From Bacillota bacterium (GTDB taxonomy: Bacteria; Bacillota; Clostridia; Lachnospirales; Lachnospiraceae): 64,000 bases of DNA. Below the pieces are notes generated by a model that saw only the letters and a list, made by a program, of their open reading frames with translations, was not told the DNA's origin and did no database searches. A program made the translations under genes and the position numbers. The stretch is from assembly GCA_023402845.1 (NCBI GenBank), contig JAEYFP010000002.1, forward strand, positions 117,198-181,197. Reading direction: 5' to 3'. Shown here in pieces: positions 9,400 through 18,256 of the stretch. The number at the start of each line of letters is the position of its first letter. Positions within the stretch are counted from its first letter, which is position 1.

Positions 9400-10435
9400 G
9401 ATGAGAGTCTGCGTACTGACGGGAAAGCGGGAGCTTAAATGGGTGGAACGGGATATTCCTCAGCCCGGCCCCTTGGAGCTGCAGATTCAGTTAAAGCATG
9501 TTGGTGTATGCGGTTCGGATCTGCATTTTTATCAGGAAGGACGTTTGGCCAATTGGGAGTTAGACGGTCCTTTGGCGCTCGGTCATGAACCGGGCGGAAT
9601 CGTATCGGCGATCGGCAAAGAGGTAGAAGGCTTTGCGGTCGGAGACAGAGTGGCACTTGAGCCGGGGGTCGGCTGCGGTAAATGCAAGGATTGTCTGGAA
9701 GGGCATTATAACCTTTGCGAGCATGTAAAATTTATGGCGATCCCAAATGAAAAAGACGGCGTATTTTCAGATTACTGCGTGCATGATGCATCGATGTGTT
9801 TCAAGCTGCCGGAGAATGTAGATACGATGGAGGGCGGTTTGATGGAGCCGCTCTGTGTGGGTATGCATGCGACGGAACTTTCCGACGCAAAAATAGGAGA
9901 AACGGCGATTGTGCTGGGAAGCGGCTGTATCGGACTATGTACGGTCATGGCTTTAAAGGCGCGCGGCGTCAGTGAAATATATGTATCGGATGTGCTGGAA
10001 AAACGACTTGATAAGGCGATGGAGGTCGGTGCAACAAGAACATTTAACAGTGCAAAGGGGGAGGATATTGAAGCGTTTGCCGGAACACTGCCGGGCGGCG
10101 GTGCGGATCAGGTATACGAATGTGCGGGAAACCGTTTTACAACGCTGCAAACCTGCCGCCTCATCCGCAGAGCGGGAAAGGTGACGCTTGTCGGAGTTTC
10201 TCCGGAACCGGTGTTAGAGCTTGATATTGCGACACTGAATGCGATGGAAGGAACGATCTACTCTGTCTATCGTTACCGAAATCTCTATCCGAAGGCGATA
10301 GCCGCGGTTGCATCCGGTCTGATTCCGCTTAAAAAAATAGTTTCTCATGTGTTTGAGTTTGAAAATTGTATTGAGGCGCTTCAATACAGTCTGGAACATA
10401 AAGACGAAGTGATCAAGGCAGTAGTGAAGTTTTAA
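9389..10435 (+). CDS. Zinc-dependent medium-chain dehydrogenase (sorbitol/xylitol dehydrogenase-like)
   Basis: A 348-residue MDR-family NAD(P)-dependent polyol or sugar dehydrogenase. Catalytic-zinc motifs are GVCGSDLHF and GHEPGG. A structural-zinc site reads CGKCKDCLEGHYNLC. The Rossmann segment reads VLGSGCIGLCTVMALKARG. AAGGAGGG precedes ATG 9389, within the 3' end of the hydrolase gene, which indicates translational coupling. It presumably oxidises or reduces a sugar or polyol released by the neighbouring hydrolases. The substrate cannot be named from sequence alone. Confidence 0.88.
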   Translation: MKGKMRVCVLTGKRELKWVERDIPQPGPLELQIQLKHVGVCGSDLHFYQEGRLANWELDGPLALGHEPGGIVSAIGKEVEGFAVGDRVALEPGVGCGKCKDCLEGHYNLCEHVKFMAIPNEKDGVFSDYCVHDASMCFKLPENVDTMEGGLMEPLCVGMHATELSDAKIGETAIVLGSGCIGLCTVMALKARGVSEIYVSDVLEKRLDKAMEVGATRTFNSAKGEDIEAFAGTLPGGGADQVYECAGNRFTTLQTCRLIRRAGKVTLVGVSPEPVLELDIATLNAMEGTIYSVYRYRNLYPKAIAAVASGLIPLKKIVSHVFEFENCIEALQYSLEHKDEVIKAVVKF

Positions 10436-10486
10436 CAAATAAAAACAAAGCTTTGAAAAAGTGAATGCGGAGGAAAGAAAAACAAA

Positions 10487-13144
10487 ATGGCCAAAATTGC
10501 AAAAATCATGATCAACTATCAGGAGGCTCCGGTCGGGATTGAACGGCTCTTCCAGCTCGGATGGAAGCTCGTTTCAAAGGAGAGGGCAGTGCTTCAAAAA
10601 AACTATCAGCTTCAGCTTGCACAGGATGCGGCATTTGAGAAGATTTTTTATGACAGCGGGGTCGTAGAATCGGAAGAATCGGCTCATGTGACCCTTGATT
10701 TGGGTGCCGGAGTTCTGCAGCCGGTTACAAAATACTGGATCCGGGTGCGAATCGAAACGACAGACGGAAACACAAGTCCCTGGAAGGAAAGCAGCTTTGT
10801 GACCGCATACCCGGAAGGAACAGAGTGGGATGCCGGCTTCATCACAATCGAAACTGAAGAGGATCGGGAGGACAGCAAGGGCTATTATTTAAGAAAAACG
10901 GTATGCGCACAGAAAAGAATCAAAGAGGCTTATGCATGTACGACCGCACTCGGACTGTATCATTTTTATATTAACGGAAAAAAGGTTGGGGAGGATGAAT
11001 TTGCGCCGGGATGGACGTCCTATAACAAGCACCTGCTCTATCAGATGTATGATGTGACGGCGTATTTGCAGGAAGGTGAAAATACGCTCGGCGCTTTGGT
11101 GGGAGCCGGTTGGTATAAGGGTGTGATGGGCTTTACTCACAGCCGCAACAATTATGGAACGAGAGCAGCTTTTTTAGCAAGTATAATGGTGACGTATGAG
11201 GATGGCAGCACAGAAAGCTTTGTATCGGACGAGAGCTGGAAGGGCGAATGGAGTCCGGTGCTGTTTTCGGAAATTTACGATGGGGAACTGTATGATGCCG
11301 GAAAAGAAATTGCCGCATGGAATATGAAGGATTGTACTTATGCGGATTGGAAACCGGTGCATCGGATCCCATTTGATTTTTCTGCTCTGGCCGCCCAGAG
11401 CGGTGCGAAGGTGCGGAAAATGACAAAGCTTGCGGCAAAGCAGATGTTCGTTACGCCGCAGGGAGATACAGTCATCGATTTTGGACAGAATCTGACCGGC
11501 TGGGTGGAGTTTCGGGTAACAGGAAGCATCGGCGACCGGGTTGTCTTAAATTGCTTTGAGGTGCTTGATGCCGAAGGGAATGTATATCTTGATAATCTGC
11601 GCAAGGCAAAGCAGACGGTTACCTATGTGTGCAGGGGGGATCAGGAGGCCGTATTTCATCCGCACTTTTCCTATCAGGGCTTTCAATATGTGCGGGTAAA
11701 GGAGTACCCGGGAGAGGTGAAGCTTAAGAATTTCAAGGCCTATGCGGTACACTCCGATATGGAGGTGACGGGAAGTTTTGCGTGTTCTAACCCTGATTTG
11801 AATCAGCTTCATCACAATATCCAATGGGGAATGAAAGGAAACTTTCTGGATGTGCCTACCGATTGCCCGCAAAGGGACGAACGGCTTGGTTGGACAGGGG
11901 ATGCCCAGATTTTCTGCCGCACGGCCAGCTATTTGATGGATACCTATACATTCTTTACGAAATGGCTTATGGATGTTGCGGCAGATCAGACGGAGGACGG
12001 CGGTGTGCCGCATGTTGTGCCTGATCTGTTGATCGGACGGAGTGCCGGTGACTGGCTGACCGGACAAGGTGAGCATTCGGCTGCGGCCTGGGCGGACGTT
12101 GCAGTCATCATGCCGTGGACACTGTATTTGATGTACGGGGATGCGGAGGTCATTAAACGGCAGTATGGCAGTATGAGGGCATGGATCAATTTTATGCGCA
12201 GACATGCGGTAGGGAATATTTGGAATTACAAGCTGCAGTTTGGAGACTGGGTGGCGCTTGATGCTGAAGAGGGCAGCTATTTTGGTGCAACTCCGAATGA
12301 TTTGACGTGCACGGCTTATTATGCTTATTCGACACAGCTGTTTTCTAAAATGGCTGCGGTCATCGGAAACGAGGCGGATGCAAAGGAATATGAGGCGCTC
12401 TATGAGGAAATTGTGAAAACTTATCAAAAGACGTTTCTTCGTGAGGACGGGCACCTGAATGTACAGACGCAGACTGCCCAGATTTTGTCGCTCTATTTTG
12501 ATCTGGTACCCCAAAACTGCCGCACTGCCGTGACAGAGGATTTATTAAAGCTTCTGAAAAAGGAAAACGGGCATCTTGTGACAGGCTTTGTCGGTACGCC
12601 GTATTTTTGCCATGCCCTAAGTCAGAACGGGCATACGAAGGAGGCTTATGAGCTTCTTCTGAAGGATGATTTTCCGTCCTGGCTTTATCAGGTGAAGCAG
12701 GGCGCGACAACGGTATGGGAGCATTGGGACGGCAAGAAGCCCGACGGAACGATGTGGAGTGCCGATATGAACTCCTTTAATCACTATGCGTACGGTGCGA
12801 TCGGAGAGTGGCTTTACCGGGTGGCGGCCGGCATTGAGTGTGACGAGGAAAGGCCCGGTTTTAAAAATACGATCATTACGCCGCACATCGGCGGAGGATT
12901 GAGCTATATGAACGCGTCTTACGAAAGCATTTACGGAAAAATAGTTTCCGATTGGAAAAAGGATGGAACATGTATCAACCTGCATGTTGAAATTCCGTGT
13001 AATACAACGGGAATACTGCGTCTTAATAATGTGGAGAAAATAGGAGAGGCCGGCGGCCTGTGTTTCGAAAAAGATGGGGATGTGCTGACGGCTCAGACAT
13101 TCTCAGGCAGTTATGACATTGTTTATGAGGAACGCGTATGCTGA
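10487..13144 (+). CDS. GH78 alpha-L-rhamnosidase
   Basis: An 885-residue alpha-L-rhamnosidase with no signal peptide, so probably intracellular. An N-terminal fibronectin-like domain (LFQLGWKLVS, SPWKESSFV) is followed by beta-sandwich domains (FYINGKKVGEDEFAPGWTSY, IDFGQNLTGWVEF). The (alpha/alpha)6 catalytic domain has the acidic signature DVPTDCPQRDERLGWTGDAQ with D464/E465. A C-terminal beta domain closes the protein. The enzyme releases terminal L-rhamnose from plant glycosides or rhamnogalacturonan fragments. It shares an operon with the MGH1-like hydrolase and a GH43 enzyme, and its last 7 bases overlap the GH43 start. Confidence 0.93.
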   Translation: MAKIAKIMINYQEAPVGIERLFQLGWKLVSKERAVLQKNYQLQLAQDAAFEKIFYDSGVVESEESAHVTLDLGAGVLQPVTKYWIRVRIETTDGNTSPWKESSFVTAYPEGTEWDAGFITIETEEDREDSKGYYLRKTVCAQKRIKEAYACTTALGLYHFYINGKKVGEDEFAPGWTSYNKHLLYQMYDVTAYLQEGENTLGALVGAGWYKGVMGFTHSRNNYGTRAAFLASIMVTYEDGSTESFVSDESWKGEWSPVLFSEIYDGELYDAGKEIAAWNMKDCTYADWKPVHRIPFDFSALAAQSGAKVRKMTKLAAKQMFVTPQGDTVIDFGQNLTGWVEFRVTGSIGDRVVLNCFEVLDAEGNVYLDNLRKAKQTVTYVCRGDQEAVFHPHFSYQGFQYVRVKEYPGEVKLKNFKAYAVHSDMEVTGSFACSNPDLNQLHHNIQWGMKGNFLDVPTDCPQRDERLGWTGDAQIFCRTASYLMDTYTFFTKWLMDVAADQTEDGGVPHVVPDLLIGRSAGDWLTGQGEHSAAAWADVAVIMPWTLYLMYGDAEVIKRQYGSMRAWINFMRRHAVGNIWNYKLQFGDWVALDAEEGSYFGATPNDLTCTAYYAYSTQLFSKMAAVIGNEADAKEYEALYEEIVKTYQKTFLREDGHLNVQTQTAQILSLYFDLVPQNCRTAVTEDLLKLLKKENGHLVTGFVGTPYFCHALSQNGHTKEAYELLLKDDFPSWLYQVKQGATTVWEHWDGKKPDGTMWSADMNSFNHYAYGAIGEWLYRVAAGIECDEERPGFKNTIITPHIGGGLSYMNASYESIYGKIVSDWKKDGTCINLHVEIPCNTTGILRLNNVEKIGEAGGLCFEKDGDVLTAQTFSGSYDIVYEERVC

Positions 13145-14823
13145 TAAAAAACCCGATCATACCCGGTTTCCATCCGGATCCCTCCGTCATCCGGGTAGAG
13201 GATACTTATTATATTGCGAATTCCACGTTTGAATGGTTTCCGGGTGTGGCGATTCATCAATCAAAAAATTTAAAGGATTGGGAACTGCTGACCTATCCGC
13301 TTGATTCATCTGCAATGCTTGATCTGCGGGGTGTTCTGAACGGCGGCGGGGTGTGGGCACCTTGCTTAAGCTTCCACGAGGGTACTTTTTATCTTGTATT
13401 TTCTATTGTCAGGACTGTCGATGAACGGATGCAGGATACGGCCAATTATTTGACAAGGGCAAAGGATATCAGGGGTCCTTGGAGTACACCCGTCTATTTA
13501 AACAGCGGAGGATTTGACGCTTCTCTTTTCCATGATGAGACAGATCAGACTGCATGGCTTGTACAGATGAAATGGGATTTTCAGCCGGGGCATGACTTGT
13601 TTCGGGGCATTTTTATGAGGCGGCTGGACACTGTGGCAGAAAGGCTCATGGGAGAGACAATCTGTATTTTTAAAGGGACCCAAAGGGGATTTACGGAAGG
13701 CCCTCACTTGTACCGATATAAAGGCCGGTACTATCTGATGACAGCGGAGGGCGGAACGAGAGATACCCATTGCATTACAATGGCCAGAAGCTTAAAAAGG
13801 GAAGGTCCCTATGAAGCTGATCCTGCGGGCCCTCTTTTATCTGCTTATGAGGCACCGGACTGGCCGATCCAATATGCGGGACACGGAGATTTGTTTGAGG
13901 ACGGAAACGGAAATTGGTTCATTGCCCATTTGGGTGTCAGAAAGCACCTGACGGGAGGTTACAGCGTGATGGGCAGGGAAACCTTTTTGCAGGCCGGGCA
14001 CTGGACCAAAGACGGATGGTTCCGTATTGACCGCGGTCCTCTGCCTCAGGAATGGCTGGAGGTGAAGCAGGGGAAGGCAGAGAAAGAAGACTGCCAAGGT
14101 TTGCTGCCGTTCGGGAAGAAGGAAGAGCCTCGCTCGGATTTTTACAGAACCTATGCGTTTGATGGTCCGAATCTGGATATTCATTTTTCGACGCTAAGAA
14201 CTCCTCTAACAAAAGCGGATTTAAGCCTCACCGAGCGCCCCGGTTACCTGCGCTTAAAAGGCGGTGAGAGCATTTTTTCAAAGCATTCACAGGTAATGGC
14301 CGGTGTCCGTGTCGCGGATATCTGTTTTACGGCAGAAACGGAAATGGAGTTTGAACCGGAACATTACCAGCAGATGGCAGGAATCACGCTCTTTTATAAT
14401 ACGGCAAATTTTTACTACTGCTTTATCAGCTATGAAGAGGGAATCGGAAGACATTTGCAGGTGATGATACGCGATGCAAACCGGATGCGTTATCTTTGCG
14501 AGACACCCGTCAGGCTGACACCCGGTATTCCGGTATGCCTGCGTGTCCGGTTTGCGCCTGACGGCATCCGTTTTTTCTATGCACAGAGAGATGTCGTCAA
14601 CGAGGGAAATGATAGGTCTGTCCCCGTTATTTATACGCCGATCGGGGAAATGGCAGAGTTACTGCCCGTATCAATCCTGTCGGATGAATACGCAACACTC
14701 AGCGGCGAGCAGGGCTTCACAGGAACCTTCCTCGGCCTGTGCTGCCAGGACTTAAGCGGTTCCAAAAAATCCTCTGATTTTAAGTATCTAACAATTAGTA
14801 ATCATGGCATTGAGCGGCAATAA
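13138..14823 (+). CDS. GH43 family beta-xylosidase / alpha-L-arabinofuranosidase
   Basis: A 561-residue enzyme with an N-terminal five-bladed beta-propeller and a C-terminal concanavalin-like domain, the usual GH43 subfamily 11/12 layout. Catalytic acids are D14 in FHPDPS (base), D127 in GFDASLF (pKa modulator) and E187 in FTEGPHLY (acid). There is no signal peptide, so it should act on imported oligosaccharides, removing xylose or arabinose. It starts inside the rhamnosidase gene and ends the operon just before a strong terminator. Confidence 0.92.
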   Translation: MLIKNPIIPGFHPDPSVIRVEDTYYIANSTFEWFPGVAIHQSKNLKDWELLTYPLDSSAMLDLRGVLNGGGVWAPCLSFHEGTFYLVFSIVRTVDERMQDTANYLTRAKDIRGPWSTPVYLNSGGFDASLFHDETDQTAWLVQMKWDFQPGHDLFRGIFMRRLDTVAERLMGETICIFKGTQRGFTEGPHLYRYKGRYYLMTAEGGTRDTHCITMARSLKREGPYEADPAGPLLSAYEAPDWPIQYAGHGDLFEDGNGNWFIAHLGVRKHLTGGYSVMGRETFLQAGHWTKDGWFRIDRGPLPQEWLEVKQGKAEKEDCQGLLPFGKKEEPRSDFYRTYAFDGPNLDIHFSTLRTPLTKADLSLTERPGYLRLKGGESIFSKHSQVMAGVRVADICFTAETEMEFEPEHYQQMAGITLFYNTANFYYCFISYEEGIGRHLQVMIRDANRMRYLCETPVRLTPGIPVCLRVRFAPDGIRFFYAQRDVVNEGNDRSVPVIYTPIGEMAELLPVSILSDEYATLSGEQGFTGTFLGLCCQDLSGSKKSSDFKYLTISNHGIERQ

Positions 14824-14845
14824 AGATAGAAAATATGTAAAAAAT

Positions 14846-14881
14846 AAATCAGTGGTGACGAGAGTCTTCACTGATTTTTTT
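14846..14881 (+). terminator. Rho-independent terminator of the locus 1 operon
   Basis: Arms AAATCAGTG (14846-14854) and CACTGATTT (14869-14877) extend inward through GAC/GTC around a GAGA tetraloop. A run of T's follows. The site lies 23 bases after the GH43 stop. Confidence 0.88.
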
Positions 14882-14896
14882 GGAGAATTTTTGCTG

Positions 14897-16039
14897 CTAG
14901 GAAGCGGGCTGAAAAGTAATCCTTTTTTCCAAGGTTTCCTGGTAAATAGTAATCAATCCGTTAAAAATCTTTTCCCATGATCTGCCGGATGCAAATTCCC
15001 TTCCATTGATCTTAAGATAATCGCGCAAATCGATATCTTCCACAAGTTCGGCCATACATTGTGTGAGTTCAGAGGAATTCCTTTCTGAAAACTTCATGCC
15101 TGTCACTCCGTTTTGAAGGATCTCTCCAACACCTCCGGCATTTGCGCCAATCACCGGGATACCGGAGGACATTGCCTCTAAGACAACATTACCAAAGGTC
15201 TCTGTGGACGAAGGGCAGACAAAAATATCGCTTGAGGCATATAGCTGTGAAAGCTCTATTCCCTTTTTGAACCCTGTGAATATCGTATCTTTAGGGAATG
15301 TCTGCTTACATTTTTCTAATAAAGGACCATCCCCCGTTATAATCATTGCAGCATGATCCTTATATTTCCGGTGAATGGCTTCATAGCTTTCAATTAGGAT
15401 ATCCAGATCTTTTTCATAGGAAACTCTGCCGACATAAAGAAAGGTGATTTTATCTGAAATACCAAGCCGCTCCCTCAAATGATTACTTCGATACTTAGGA
15501 TGGAAACTTGCAGAATCAATGCCTCTGGAGAAGATTCTCGTATTATGGATGCCTTGGCGGTGAAGGAGTTTTTGTGCAGCCAGTGAAGGACAAAGCGTGA
15601 TATCATTTTGCAAATGAAACCACTTCAAATAATTCCAGACAGGCTGCTTCAAAAAATTAAGTCCATAGTAATCTGCGTATTGGGAAAAGTTTGTGGTATA
15701 ATTTGATACCGTCGGAATCCCGTGCTTCTTACCATAATTCAGCCCTGCCATTCCCATATTAAATTCTGTCATGATATGGATGATATCCGGATGGAAATCA
15801 GATAATATTGAAGAAATTCGAAATGTATTCGGAAATGCAATTCTGTTTTCCGGATATAATAGGAATTTTATGCTGTAAAAGCGTTCAATATTATAATCTC
15901 CCGGTTCAGTATCGTAATTCGGTACGAATATTTTATAATCAATTCCATGTTCCGTATAGTAACGAGTAAGCATATTCAGCGTATTTGTAACTCCGTTGAT
16001 TTGCGGCAGATAGGTGTCTGCAAATAATGCGATCTTCAT
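14897..16039 (-). CDS. GT4-family glycosyltransferase
   Basis: A 380-residue GT-B fold glycosyltransferase. The N-terminal acceptor domain begins KIALFADTYLPQINGV. The C-terminal nucleotide-sugar domain has GRVSYEKDLDIL, GDGPLL, and the EX7E motif in ETFGNVVLEAMSSG followed by PVIGANAGGVGE. This subgroup includes transferases for diacylglycerol glycolipids and lipid-linked mannose. ATG 16039 was chosen because AAAGGAGG is 6 bases upstream and the canonical N-terminus starts there. It overlaps the upstream minus-strand gene by ATGA and is translationally coupled to it. It is unrelated in orientation to the flanking sugar loci. Confidence 0.9.
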   Translation of the reverse strand: MKIALFADTYLPQINGVTNTLNMLTRYYTEHGIDYKIFVPNYDTEPGDYNIERFYSIKFLLYPENRIAFPNTFRISSILSDFHPDIIHIMTEFNMGMAGLNYGKKHGIPTVSNYTTNFSQYADYYGLNFLKQPVWNYLKWFHLQNDITLCPSLAAQKLLHRQGIHNTRIFSRGIDSASFHPKYRSNHLRERLGISDKITFLYVGRVSYEKDLDILIESYEAIHRKYKDHAAMIITGDGPLLEKCKQTFPKDTIFTGFKKGIELSQLYASSDIFVCPSSTETFGNVVLEAMSSGIPVIGANAGGVGEILQNGVTGMKFSERNSSELTQCMAELVEDIDLRDYLKINGREFASGRSWEKIFNGLITIYQETLEKRITFQPAS

Positions 16040-16638
16040 AAATATCCTCCTTTCATTGCCTGCAGAGAGCATAATTCATATTCTGATGGTTCAAAAAAAT
16101 AAGGAGAATCCCTCAAGAAATAGAAAATCGATTCACAGATCCAAACACTGGCAGAAAAAGCATAGTCGATATCCCTTAGCATACTATTTGGCTGTGAAAA
16201 GTATTCGGTTCGCAGTTCGGATATCATAGAACCGATATCCTTCCTGGGTTCTTTTTTACTGGGGAATACCTGGGACTTTTGTTTTAAATGAAGCCGCAGC
16301 AGCTTGTAATGCTGTTTGAGTTCATAAAGCAGATGGTGTAATTTTTTGTTATGGATCGTTTCGGTTACATGATAGTGGCAAAAAAAATCGCTGACATAAT
16401 GACAAACTTCTCCTAAATGAAGAGAGAACTCCTCCGGGGATAATTCTCCGCTTACCAGCTCATCGCTTAAGCCGCAAACCGTGATAAGATAGTTTTCCAG
16501 CGTGTGATGCTGGTGCGGATGAAAGGGCAGATCAGGTTTGATATTACCATAAGCGAACGCCCATTTATTTAATTCTGCCACACCGGAAAAATGTTTGTAT
16601 AGAACTTTAGATATTTGCAGATGTGTAAAAAAATACAT
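16036..16638 (-). CDS. Zinc-dependent phospholipase C family protein
   Basis: A 200-residue protein resembling the zinc-dependent PLC / S1-P1-like family. It has the N-terminal FTHLQISKVLYKHF, a WAFAYGNIKPDL loop, a histidine-rich HPHQHHTLENYL segment and the LGEVCHYVSDFFCHYH metal-binding helix. There is no obvious signal peptide. The family hydrolyses phospholipids or remains uncharacterised in Clostridia. It is co-transcribed with the glycosyltransferase, which suggests a shared role in envelope lipid metabolism. That role is inference. Confidence 0.8.
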   Translation of the reverse strand: MYFFTHLQISKVLYKHFSGVAELNKWAFAYGNIKPDLPFHPHQHHTLENYLITVCGLSDELVSGELSPEEFSLHLGEVCHYVSDFFCHYHVTETIHNKKLHHLLYELKQHYKLLRLHLKQKSQVFPSKKEPRKDIGSMISELRTEYFSQPNSMLRDIDYAFSASVWICESIFYFLRDSPYFFEPSEYELCSLQAMKGGYL

Positions 16639-16686
16639 ATACCCGCCTCCTTTGAATTGATATCATGTTACTTCCAATATCATTGT

Positions 16687-16713
16687 ATTATAAATTCTGA
16701 AATATAGTTTCAA
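16687..16713 (-). promoter_or_regulatory. Candidate promoter of the PLC-glycosyltransferase pair
   Basis: On the minus strand, TTGAAA (16713-16708) and TATAAT (16692-16687) are separated by 15 bases, a short spacer. It lies 49 bases upstream of the start at 16638. Confidence 0.4.
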
Positions 16714-16770
16714 ATGTGTGTTAAATGTAGTTCAGTTTTTTGTAAAATTTCCGAATGAAAAAATTATTTC

Positions 16771-16832
16771 AAAAAAGTACAATTTGTTGAATAAGAAAGT
16801 GCATAGAAACCATCCGCATAGTTTGCTAGGAT
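16771..16832 (+). promoter_or_regulatory. YesN-type operator and activator-dependent promoter of the locus 2 enzyme operon
   Basis: AAAAAAGTACAA (16771-16782), 13 bases, then AAAGTGCATAGAA (16796-16808). The AAAGT(A/G)C cores repeat directly at 22 bases. TAGGAT at 16827-16832 fits a -10, and the downstream half-site covers the -35 position, as for a class II activator. The same layout, with the same spacings, occurs at 25713-25774 before the locus 2 transporter. Binding by the response regulator encoded at 23008-23757 is inferred. Confidence 0.65.
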
Positions 16833-16872
16833 AGATATAGTCAATACTACTATGTAATGTGGAGGGATTTTT

Positions 16873-18240
16873 ATGAAGGAAAAAGCAATGAATACCAAAC
16901 TGGTTATGAGACCGATTGTAGGCTACCTGACCCATTCTCATTTTTGGGAAGGACCCTGCCGTGCCGGACATAAGGAGAATATGACGCAGGAAGCAGAGGG
17001 CAGGGCGGCAGATCTTGCATTTGAGAATGCAAAGGAGGAGTTAAAGAAAGTAACGGAGAAGGTGCGGCTTCTCGACGCCATCGACTGCCGCTATGATGAA
17101 AAGTTTGTAGTCGGAAAAGAGTTATTTGACAAAATAGAAGAGGATATGGACCAGGTCGATTTTTTCCTCTGCATGGGATGGCGAATTCCGAAGCTGGAAA
17201 GGTACAGAAAACCGATTGTCATTATGCAGAATGGAAATGAAGGGATTGATTTTTCTGCGTATTGCCGTTCGATTGGGATCGAGACGTTTGTTGCGATGGA
17301 TATGCAGGATTTGAATGAAATTGCGGAGATTCTGTGGGTAAGGAAAGCCGTAGCCAACACAAGGGCGCTTGTGCTGACGGCAGGTGCTCAGCCGACCTTC
17401 GGTATTCAGAGTTTGATTCGTGATCCGGAGGTGATCAGACAAAAGTACGGCTTTGAAGTGATCAAGCTTTCTTTCCACGCAATTGTACCTTATATGGAGC
17501 AAATTACGGATGAAGAGGCGAGACCGATTGCGGACAAAATCATAAACGGCTCCAAAGAAACAAAGGTCAATACGGATTGGTTTATTAATGATATCAAATA
17601 TTATCTGGCCGCCAAAAAGATGATGGACGTATACGACTGCAATGCTTTTTCCACGGCATGCCATGAGCTGTGTACATCGGAAATTCCGCAGAGAATGAAG
17701 TTTACGCCATGTGTCTGCCATTCCATTATGAAGGATGAAGGCATACCGAGCGGCTGTGAGGAAGATCTAAACGCACTTCTGGCAATGTCAATTATGCAGT
17801 ATGCGGCAAACCGCCCGGCGTTCATGGGAAATCCAAATCATGAGACCGATGAGCTTCTTAGAATCCACCATGCCGTTCCGGCACTTTGTATGAATGGCTA
17901 TGGAACCGAGCCTCTGAACTATAAATTATGGGCATTCACGGGGCAGGGCTTCGGGGGAAAGCTGCAGGTGGACTTTACGGAGAATCGTGAGGATGAGGTG
18001 ACGCTTGCACGCTTTAATCCGCTTGGGGATACGATGTGTATAAAGGTCGGCGAAGTAATCCGATCCGAATATGATGAGGTATATTGCAGTCCCTATTATT
18101 ATATTAAAATGGATGATGCCAGAGAATATATGCATCATCTGGCTTCCTTCGGGCATCATCAGGTGCTTATTTTCGGTAATTATACAAAGCTTCTGAAGAA
18201 AATTGCAAAGGTAATGAATTTTAGTGTCTTGGAAGGATGA
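16873..18240 (+). CDS. L-fucose isomerase-like protein
   Basis: A 455-residue protein of the L-fucose/L-arabinose isomerase C-terminal superfamily (COG2407-like). The C-terminal half has the metal-binding pattern GIPSGCEEDLNALLAM, then AFMGNPNHETDELL and LRIHHAVP, matching the acid-acid-histidine set of the family. The N-terminal half is the Rossmann-like region (FFLCMGWRIP, PIVIMQNG). It may interconvert an aldose and a ketose, but it is shorter than true FucI (about 590 residues), so the substrate is unknown. GGAGGG is 6 bases upstream of the ATG. It is the first gene of an operon with a class V aminotransferase-fold enzyme and GH31. Confidence 0.8.
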   Translation: MKEKAMNTKLVMRPIVGYLTHSHFWEGPCRAGHKENMTQEAEGRAADLAFENAKEELKKVTEKVRLLDAIDCRYDEKFVVGKELFDKIEEDMDQVDFFLCMGWRIPKLERYRKPIVIMQNGNEGIDFSAYCRSIGIETFVAMDMQDLNEIAEILWVRKAVANTRALVLTAGAQPTFGIQSLIRDPEVIRQKYGFEVIKLSFHAIVPYMEQITDEEARPIADKIINGSKETKVNTDWFINDIKYYLAAKKMMDVYDCNAFSTACHELCTSEIPQRMKFTPCVCHSIMKDEGIPSGCEEDLNALLAMSIMQYAANRPAFMGNPNHETDELLRIHHAVPALCMNGYGTEPLNYKLWAFTGQGFGGKLQVDFTENREDEVTLARFNPLGDTMCIKVGEVIRSEYDEVYCSPYYYIKMDDAREYMHHLASFGHHQVLIFGNYTKLLKKIAKVMNFSVLEG

Positions 18241-18256
18241 AAAGGATACGAACAGG

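Noticed and set aside
11546..12514. 322-codon open frame on the minus strand opposite the GH78 gene
   Set aside because: The GH78 motifs lie on the plus strand in this exact stretch; the antisense product has unusual Arg/His/Ile/Pro composition and no recognisable domain.
18224..18256. GTG start for the desulfurase-family gene inside the previous gene
   Set aside because: It adds 11 residues before the conserved N-terminus, and ATG 18257 has its own ribosome site.
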